Origin: a virus
Reading direction: 5' to 3' (one strand)
DNA: 21,984 bases
IMG/VR virus record: IMGVR_UViG_3300042197_000465
Span: 1-21,984 of that record
The notes under the pieces were generated by a model. That model did not search any database. It was not told the DNA's origin and worked only from the letters and a program-made list of their open reading frames with translations. This document shows positions 1 to 4,750 of the stretch, in pieces. Numbering within the stretch: the stretch's first letter is position 1; each line of letters opens with the position of its first letter. Position numbers and translations under genes: made by a program.

Positions 1-141
1 CTGCTGAACCGCGCTGGCATCGGCAGCACAGGCAAGCTCACCAGCAACAAGGACGGCTGGTGGATTGCTTGGGCGCCGATGCCCAAGATCCCGCCAGAGA
101 TCAAGGCGCTGATCGAACCAACATACAAGGGAGAGAAATGA
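1..141 (+). CDS. C-terminal fragment of an unidentified phage protein (5' end outside window)
   Basis: Frame 1 is open from the first base to TGA at 139-141, giving 46 residues with no usable start, so this is the end of a longer gene. The fragment contains WWIAWAPMPKIPPEIKALIE, a Trp- and Pro-rich stretch followed by a short helix-like segment, and ends in a Lys/Glu-rich tail. I do not recognise the family. It is followed with a 4-base ATGA overlap by a 12-codon ORF and then a zinc-ribbon gene, so it belongs to the same + strand operon of short, probably early or middle genes. Codon content and the coupled stop support real coding. Confidence 0.6.
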   Translation: MLNRAGIGSTGKLTSNKDGWWIAWAPMPKIPPEIKALIEPTYKGEK

Positions 142-176
142 GCATCGAAGCAAAACCAAAGGAAAAGAACGGATGA
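138..176 (+). CDS. 12-residue micro-ORF coupled at both ends by ATGA overlaps
   Basis: ATG at 138 overlaps the TGA of the upstream gene, and its own TGA (174-176) overlaps the ATG of the downstream zinc-ribbon gene. The encoded peptide is MSIEAKPKEKNG, lysine-rich. A good Shine-Dalgarno, AAGGGAGAG, lies just upstream (about 128-136). The ORF may be a real micropeptide or simply a translational bridge carrying ribosomes from one gene to the next. It is too short to assign by homology. The placement of both overlaps and the strong ribosome binding site are the evidence; expression is an inference. Confidence 0.4.
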   Translation: MSIEAKPKEKNG

Positions 177-364
177 GTATGTGCTCTGAGTGCGGGTCTT
201 GGAACACCAAAACACTTGAGACAAGAAGAGACACAAGATGGAACTATAGGTGGAGAAGGAAGCAATGCAACGATTGTCAAACAGTGTTCACGAGCTACGA
301 GATACCAGAAGTGTTTCTCAATCTGCAAGAGCCGCTGGAAGGCGGAAAGCTCGAACGCCGGTAG
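173..364 (+). CDS. Small zinc-ribbon protein, NrdR N-terminal-like
   Basis: 63 residues. Cys4-x2-Cys7 and Cys32-x2-Cys35 form a four-cysteine zinc ribbon. Between the pairs is a basic segment (ETRRDTRWNYRWRRKQC), and the second pair is followed by FTSYE. This order (C-x2-C, Arg-rich strand, C-x2-C, F-T-x-Y-E) closely matches the zinc ribbon at the N-terminus of the ribonucleotide-reductase repressor NrdR, which reads C-x2-C ... RRRR-x-C-x2-C ... FTTYE. The ATP-cone domain of NrdR is absent, so this is a stand-alone DNA-binding-type ribbon. It also resembles Ogr/Delta-type phage activators, though less closely. ATG at 173 has AAGGA 9 nt upstream and is coupled to the micro-ORF; ATG at 179 is an alternative. 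A regulatory role is inferred only. Confidence 0.7.
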   Translation: MSMCSECGSWNTKTLETRRDTRWNYRWRRKQCNDCQTVFTSYEIPEVFLNLQEPLEGGKLERR

Positions 365-479
365 CCCCGTGGGCATGGCCGTTCCCAACAGAGTCAATCC
401 CACCAAGCGGCCCCGTGCCGCTTAAACCCAGCAACCGAACGCTCCGCGAGGAGTCCCTCATTGAATATGGAGATCCACC
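365..479 (+). other. Non-assigned gap before the DUF3310 gene
   Basis: This 115-bp stretch has no gene I can support. Two frames remain open through it. One gives a 16-residue ORF from ATG 375 to TAA 425. The other runs to TAG 486 and could start at GTG 415 (23 residues). Neither has a convincing ribosome binding site. The 3' part carries GGAG at 469-472, which serves the next gene. I see no clear promoter or terminator. Confidence 0.3.
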
Positions 480-743
480 GTGGTAGATCAAATGACACCT
501 GAAGAAGAGGAAGCTTGGAAGATGAAAGCCGACGCCATGCAAGTGGGCGGCACCCACTACAAAGATATGGCCGTACAACCGTGGACGGTGATGTCGGCGC
601 TGCTGACCCGCGATGAGTTCATCGGGTTCTTGAAAGGCAACATCATCAAGTACTCAATGCGGCAGGGGCGCAAAGACTCCGATGACGCGGGCAAGTGCCA
701 GCACTACATCCAGAAGTTGCAGGAAGAACTTCTGAAGTGGTGA
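480..743 (+). CDS. DUF3310 family protein (T7 gp1.7 nucleotide-kinase-like)
   Basis: 87 residues. The family signature is clear: VGGTHYK (22-28), AVQPW (31-35), then GFLKGNIIKYSMR (49-61), with K65 and a C-terminal HYIQKLQEE helix. The same pattern (P-S-H-Y ... F-K-G-Y-x-x-G-N-I-x-K-Y-x-x-R-x-G-x-K) occurs in T7 gp1.7, a dTMP/dGMP kinase, which gives the family its nucleotide-kinase name. Catalysis by short stand-alone DUF3310 proteins is not established. The start is GTG at 480 because GGAG (469-472) lies 7 nt upstream; ATG 492 has no such site. It is the last gene of the + strand operon, and its stop lies 4 nt from the stop of the convergent endolysin gene. A nucleotide-metabolism role is an inference. 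Confidence 0.85.
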   Translation: MVDQMTPEEEEAWKMKADAMQVGGTHYKDMAVQPWTVMSALLTRDEFIGFLKGNIIKYSMRQGRKDSDDAGKCQHYIQKLQEELLKW

Positions 744-747
744 TGCG

Positions 748-1263
748 CTACGCCAGCAGCATCAGGAGCGCTTGGCGCCGCACGTCGGTCACGCGGCGCC
801 CCCAGCCGCTACCGAACGTGGACCAGGTGGAGAGCTCTTGCAACCAGTTGAGCCGCGAGGCGCTGTACGCTTCGATGATCTGGCGGGGGTCAGCCTCCCG
901 CACCGCCGCCAGCGTCATCGGGCCGATCGCGCCGTCAGCGGTCACGCCGATAGACTCTTGCAAGAACTTGGCCGCGCGGCCCGGACCCGAGTTGATCGCC
1001 GTGTCGAAGACGCAGTAGTCGACGCCGGTCGGCAGGTCGTCACCCTTGATCTTGTCCCAGTACTTTTCCTTGTAGAGCGGCGCGACGTCAGCCGGCACCA
1101 GCGCCTTGATCTCGTCAACGGTGCAAGGGCGCCCGATCCACTTCTCCCAAGTCGACTTGGTGCAGCCGAGGTTGGTGGCGCCCCCAGGATCGGCGGGGTG
1201 GTCAACGAAGCCGCCCTCGTGATGAAGGACGTACTCAAGACACTTTTCAAAATTGCCAGTCAC
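748..1263 (-). CDS. Endolysin, glycoside hydrolase family 108 with peptidoglycan-binding domain
   Basis: 171 residues, normal length for the family. The N-terminal domain has the catalytic motif HHEGGF, with the presumed catalytic glutamate E16, followed by D-H-P-A-D-P-G-G-A-T-N-L-G (21-33), the hallmark of GH108 N-acetylmuramidases. The C-terminal part carries VTADGAIGPMTL, typical of the PG_binding_3 domain that accompanies GH108. It cleaves the glycan backbone of peptidoglycan. There is no signal peptide or membrane segment, so export depends on a holin, consistent with the membrane-protein genes just upstream. The start is GTG at 1263, overlapping the upstream TGA as GTGA, with GAGGG (1271-1275) 7 nt before it. 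It is the last gene of the late operon. The fold call is very likely; the catalytic residue assignment rests on family knowledge. Confidence 0.93.
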   Translation of the reverse strand: MTGNFEKCLEYVLHHEGGFVDHPADPGGATNLGCTKSTWEKWIGRPCTVDEIKALVPADVAPLYKEKYWDKIKGDDLPTGVDYCVFDTAINSGPGRAAKFLQESIGVTADGAIGPMTLAAVREADPRQIIEAYSASRLNWLQELSTWSTFGSGWGRRVTDVRRQALLMLLA

Positions 1264-1673
1264 TTCTTAGCCCTCATGTCGATGATTTTCTCGAGTGTGC
1301 GCCCGCCGAAATAAAAGGACATGATCAACATCCCCCACTGGCCGAGCAGTTGGACATACGACTCGTTGGTGTCCTTGCCAAACGCAGACATCATAGCGAA
1401 GGTAAAGTAGCCCGCCAAGATGAAAATCAGCGTCATCGGGCGGATGTTCTTCGACAGCCAGCTATCAGACCGCATATCGGCCGCGTGCCTGTCCGTCAGA
1501 TTCTGCTGCTCTGCTTTGAAGAGCTCAGTCTCGTTCGCCATCTTGGCGAGCTCGCCGGACTGCTGGAGCTGCGCCAGTTCTGCCTGAGCCTTGGCTTTCG
1601 CCTCGGGGTCAGGCACGACCTTGTCAAGTATCTTGCTGGCGAACGGCAGGAGGGCTGTCAGGGCTGGGAGCAT
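1260..1673 (-). CDS. Holin-type membrane protein of the GTA 3TM-holin family
   Basis: 137 residues from ATG 1673, chosen because GGAG (1681-1684 on the complement) lies 7 nt upstream and the protein then begins MLPALTALLPFASKILDKVV, an amphipathic or hydrophobic segment usual for this family. A longer in-frame start at 1724 would add 17 atypical residues. After the N-terminal segment come a charged Ala/Gln/Glu helix (22-58) and two membrane spans (about 79-98 and 107-124), then a basic tail. This matches the 'holin of 3TMs, for gene-transfer release' family. It probably permeabilises the inner membrane to release the endolysin encoded immediately downstream with a 4-base overlap. The first 50 bp are shared, in another frame, with the upstream membrane-protein gene. 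Confidence 0.8.
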   Translation of the reverse strand: MLPALTALLPFASKILDKVVPDPEAKAKAQAELAQLQQSGELAKMANETELFKAEQQNLTDRHAADMRSDSWLSKNIRPMTLIFILAGYFTFAMMSAFGKDTNESYVQLLGQWGMLIMSFYFGGRTLEKIIDMRAKK

Positions 1674-1917
1674 TGTGTTTCTCCAGTGCGGTGGACAAGC
1701 TCTTGCGACCGACGACACCGCCAATCGCTCCGATACACAAGAGCATCACATCTTTCAAAATCGCCAGAAACGCCTCGTCAATCGGACTGATGCGCTCCAT
1801 GTCGTGCTCGACGAACATGACGCCCAATATGATTGACAGCACCGAGACAACCAGAATACCAGTCAGCGACAGGACAATGACTGCCCAGACTCTGGTTTCA
1901 ATGTCCTCGTTTGTCAT
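1624..1917 (-). CDS. Small two-span membrane protein, possible holin or antiholin partner
   Basis: 97 residues with two strong hydrophobic segments (about 11-36 and 49-70), a short acidic loop (EHDMERISPIDE), and a hydrophilic, Pro/Ser-rich C-terminus. ATG 1917 overlaps the upstream TGA as ATGA, with no strong Shine-Dalgarno of its own, so translation is probably coupled. Its last 50 bp overlap the start of the 3TM-type holin gene in a different frame. Size, two spans, charged tail and position between a coiled-coil membrane protein and a holin fit a class II holin or antiholin. I do not recognise a specific family, and the function is inferred from context. Confidence 0.65.
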   Translation of the reverse strand: MTNEDIETRVWAVIVLSLTGILVVSVLSIILGVMFVEHDMERISPIDEAFLAILKDVMLLCIGAIGGVVGRKSLSTALEKHNAPSPDSPPAVRQQDT

Positions 1918-2429
1918 TGACTATGCTCGACGATGAAGTTGATCATGTGGAACAAGATCAGGCCGCCCGTGAACAGCACCATCGCAATCAGCGCACCGTC
2001 TGCCGTGATTCGGATGAGTTTCTTTCGGCGCCGGATCTGCTCGTAGACCATCTTCTCTCGCTGCTCCTTGATCCTGCGCCGCATCATCAAGAACTCGTTG
2101 TAACCCTCGAGGCCCAACCACCAGAGCTCCCCGACGTGGAACATATGCCGGATCTCTTCTTCCATCTGGCGGATCTTGACCTGGGCCGCATACGAATCGA
2201 ACGCTTCAGCAGTCGCAGACTTGCTGAACACCAACTTCTTGAAAATCGGCGGAGGCCGGGATGCTGCCTCGGCCTCGCTCGACATCCACTCTTGCAGATC
2301 AGCGACCGCACCCGCCCACTTGCCCAACTGGCTGAAGACCTCCTCGGCCTCCTTGCCGACCTCGACCGCTGCCTTCAAGCCATTGAAAACGGCGGTCGCG
2401 GTGGCCAGCAGTGAGACGGGATCGAGCAC
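1914..2429 (-). CDS. Coiled-coil protein with a single C-terminal membrane anchor, function unknown
   Basis: 171 residues from GTG 2429, supported by AAGG 7 nt upstream (inside the end of the preceding gene). An in-frame extension to 2546 would run over that gene in another frame and gives atypical Arg/His/Gly-rich sequence, so I rejected it. The N-terminus is Ala/Val-rich and helical (LDPVSLLATATAVFNGLKAA), followed by a charged helical region, a tryptophan-rich patch (ELWWLG, 101-106), a very basic helix (116-140, including IRRRKK), and one membrane span near the end (about 145-166). This topology leaves most of the protein on one face of the membrane. It sits in the lysis cassette and may assist holin function or act in a spanin-like role, but no lipobox or Rz signature is visible. 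Confidence 0.65.
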   Translation of the reverse strand: MLDPVSLLATATAVFNGLKAAVEVGKEAEEVFSQLGKWAGAVADLQEWMSSEAEAASRPPPIFKKLVFSKSATAEAFDSYAAQVKIRQMEEEIRHMFHVGELWWLGLEGYNEFLMMRRRIKEQREKMVYEQIRRRKKLIRITADGALIAMVLFTGGLILFHMINFIVEHSQ

Positions 2430-2431
2430 TA

Positions 2432-2596
2432 TTACACCTTGGCCACCAGGCTGACGAGCAGCACGATGATCGTCCCGGCGGCGCCCATTAGGATGTGCTC
2501 GATACGCTTGAGGCGAGCGTTGATGCCCTCGTACCTCACCGCGCAAACTTCTTCGTGTGTCATGAGACGTGTCTCGACTTCGTCAATACTGCCCAT
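2432..2596 (-). CDS. 54-aa XhlA-like small membrane protein
   Basis: A short gene of 54 residues: MGSIDEVETRLMTHEEVCAV, then a basic amphipathic helix (RYEGINARLKRIEHIL, about 21-36), then a C-terminal membrane span (GAAGTIIVLLVSLV, about 38-52) ending in AKV. The layout of an acidic N-terminus, a coiled-coil 'INxRLxRIE' helix and a C-terminal transmembrane segment is that of XhlA/haemolysin-type phage lysis accessory proteins. ATG 2596 has AGGAG about 8 nt upstream. TAA at 2432-2434 lies 2 nt before the GTG start of the next gene, whose Shine-Dalgarno is inside this gene's last codons. It is the first gene of the lysis cassette, 15 nt after the last ejection-protein gene. Confidence 0.75.
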   Translation of the reverse strand: MGSIDEVETRLMTHEEVCAVRYEGINARLKRIEHILMGAAGTIIVLLVSLVAKV

Positions 2597-2611
2597 TGAA
2601 AAGACTCCTGC

Positions 2612-4750
2612 TTACATTCCACCCATTAGGGCGTTTCGGTTTTCGGATTCTGGCGCCAATTCATTGATTACGGGCTCCGTTACAAAGCGCGCCGTCGCGC
2701 CCTTGGCCAGACCATAGGATGCCGGATCGCGAATAATCTTTAGAACTTTGGTGCGCTCAAATGCTGGCAGCGTGTTCAGCAGTTGGTCGAAGCTTTCCGC
2801 TGTCTCAGCGGCCTTAGTCAACTGCTGCCAAGTCTTTCGAGCGATTTTCTTTTCAAGCGTGTCGATTCCCTTGTTCAACGCGGCGCCCGACGCGCTTAGA
2901 CCCCACGGCACCCGTATCTTTGCTAAATGATCTTTCAACAGTTCGCTGTACGCCTCGCGCCCGGCAGCGGCTTGCTCAGTCGCGCGCACGGCGCGGCCTG
3001 CTGTTTCACCGATTCTGCTGAGCGTCCCCATCGCGGCTTCGCTCATCTGCTTGACCAGATCATAGTTTCCGGGACCAAACACTTCTCTGACTTTTTCAGG
3101 GCTGCGGCCCGTGACTAGGTCAACAAATTCTTTCGGGTTGCGCTCAAACATTTCCAACGCTTCAGCCGCCAGTTGGCGTTGCTCGACAGCCTGACGACCT
3201 TTGGCATAAGCATCTAAGTATTCGGTGTACTTGGCGCTACCCGATGCTTTGTTAATTGCGTCATCAATCGCTGGTTTAAGTTCTGTTAAAAGACCGGCGG
3301 TCAGTTCTTTCTGCGCGGTCGGAGTGAGCTTTGCGCCCAGTAGATCCCGCACCGCGCTGTTTACAGAATTTCGTCGTATGGCATCAAGAGCAAATGCGTC
3401 GATGACGCCGCCTGCATCTGTCCATTTTCGGATGTCTTGAACAACACGCGGGATAACTTGCTCGATATCTGAATTGGCCGCATATCTTGGGTTGCGAAGC
3501 ACCCCCAACAGCTGTCGTTCAATTGCTTCTGTTTTCAATGGTTCCAGCCCGTGCGCTTTCATGCTGTCGAGCGCTCGCTGTGCAAATCGACCGGCCTCAC
3601 CAAACGCTAGCGAACCTTCCGCAGCAGATGTTGCAACTCTCTCAGCAGCGTCCTCAAGCTCCCCCATGTATGTGTAACGCCCCGGCACTCGCGGCTGACC
3701 TGCAACTTGACCTGGCATCAATTCACCTGTGTCGGGCGAGTACGGCGTTCGGGCCCGCTCGCCGATACGTTCACCGGCAGCCGTAAAGCGTCGCACATCT
3801 TGGACTTTTTGGCCGGCTGCCGCGCCCATCCGCGCCGCTTCAGCTTGCAAACGCTGCCTGATTACTTCGTCAGCATTGATACCCGCCAAAACAACATCGC
3901 GCTCAGGCAACAACTGCTGGTTAAGCGCATTGATGTCCGCTTCTCGTGCTGCCTGAGCAGCAACAGGCGTGCGTCCGCCTGCGAGTTCGGCTAGTTGATT
4001 GACCGCTTCCCGACGCTGCACCGGAGTAATACCAGCCTGTGGACCGGTGACCGGACCAAACCGTTCTGGCGCCCGTGCTGCTGCACGTTGCAACAGCGCT
4101 TGGGTGGTCGGTACATAGAGGTCGTCCGACCCTGCAAGCGCCTGTTGAGCAGTCGAGCCTGCGGGCGCAGAGCGAAGCGCCGCTTGCGCGGCGTCCAAAT
4201 TGCTCCCGAGCGCTTCTCGAGCAAGCGCCGCCGCACGCTGTTGCGGAATCTGTCGAGCATCCGCAAGGCGCCCAAGCCCTGCGCTGACAGCTTGACCCAC
4301 TACGCGACCGCCCGCCTCCATTGCGCCGCCTGCTGCAATGTCAAACGTCGCTTGCTGGAGCGCCTCATCCGGCGTTAGCGCAGGTTGCGTGCCAAGGTAA
4401 GTGTCCGCCAGTCGAAGAATCTGACGAGCGCCAGCGTATCCTGCGCCTGCGCCAGCCAGCGTTCCAAGACCCGGCGCGCCGACAGTCCCCAGCGCCGCGC
4501 CGCCAATGCCGCCCAGCATCTCAAGAGTTGGGCCGGCTAGTTGCCGCGTGGCGACAAGCCCCTTGTACAGGTTCGGATACTCTTGCGCCCATGCAGGCGG
4601 CTGCGCGCGGGGGCCAGGCAATGCGTCAGGCGAAGCAAAAACGGGCTGCGCGCTTGACGGGTCAAAGCTTGGCTGTTCGACCGGACGAGCTGTGCTGAGG
4701 TCAAACCCCGACTGTTCGACCGGACGGGCTGTGCTTAGATCAAATGCCAT
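2612..4750 (-). CDS. Large probable internal virion / DNA-ejection protein (712 aa)
   Basis: The N-terminus contains a 13-residue repeat: FDLSTARPVEQ at 3-13 and 16-26, then the degenerate FDPSSAQPV at 29-37. A Pro-rich linker follows, then a Gly/Ala-rich hydrophobic stretch (about 76-112) that could insert in or cross a membrane. The rest is long, Ala/Glu/Arg-rich and helical, without an obvious enzymatic motif; I saw no lytic-transglycosylase signature. The third position after two other helical virion-type genes matches the P22 gp7/gp20/gp16 ejection-protein block, so a role in forming the DNA-translocation conduit is inferred. ATG 4750 shares one base with the upstream stop (TAATG), with GAGGTG a few bases before it. 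It could instead be another internal head protein. Confidence 0.7.
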   Translation of the reverse strand: MAFDLSTARPVEQSGFDLSTARPVEQPSFDPSSAQPVFASPDALPGPRAQPPAWAQEYPNLYKGLVATRQLAGPTLEMLGGIGGAALGTVGAPGLGTLAGAGAGYAGARQILRLADTYLGTQPALTPDEALQQATFDIAAGGAMEAGGRVVGQAVSAGLGRLADARQIPQQRAAALAREALGSNLDAAQAALRSAPAGSTAQQALAGSDDLYVPTTQALLQRAAARAPERFGPVTGPQAGITPVQRREAVNQLAELAGGRTPVAAQAAREADINALNQQLLPERDVVLAGINADEVIRQRLQAEAARMGAAAGQKVQDVRRFTAAGERIGERARTPYSPDTGELMPGQVAGQPRVPGRYTYMGELEDAAERVATSAAEGSLAFGEAGRFAQRALDSMKAHGLEPLKTEAIERQLLGVLRNPRYAANSDIEQVIPRVVQDIRKWTDAGGVIDAFALDAIRRNSVNSAVRDLLGAKLTPTAQKELTAGLLTELKPAIDDAINKASGSAKYTEYLDAYAKGRQAVEQRQLAAEALEMFERNPKEFVDLVTGRSPEKVREVFGPGNYDLVKQMSEAAMGTLSRIGETAGRAVRATEQAAAGREAYSELLKDHLAKIRVPWGLSASGAALNKGIDTLEKKIARKTWQQLTKAAETAESFDQLLNTLPAFERTKVLKIIRDPASYGLAKGATARFVTEPVINELAPESENRNALMGGM
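4673..4744 (-). repeat. 39-bp-period direct repeat encoding FDLSTARPVEQ copies
   Basis: Two 33-bp near-identical copies at 4673-4705 and 4712-4744 (39-bp period, three visible mismatches) lie at the 5' end of the 712-aa gene and encode the tandem FDLSTARPVEQ units. A third, degenerate unit is visible only at protein level. Confidence 0.85.

Noticed and set aside
250-486. 78-codon + strand frame overlapping the zinc-ribbon gene and the gap
   Set aside because: It overlaps the clear four-cysteine protein for half its length and has no ribosome site at its ATG; only its 3' part lies in free sequence, so I left it as an open question in the gap entry.
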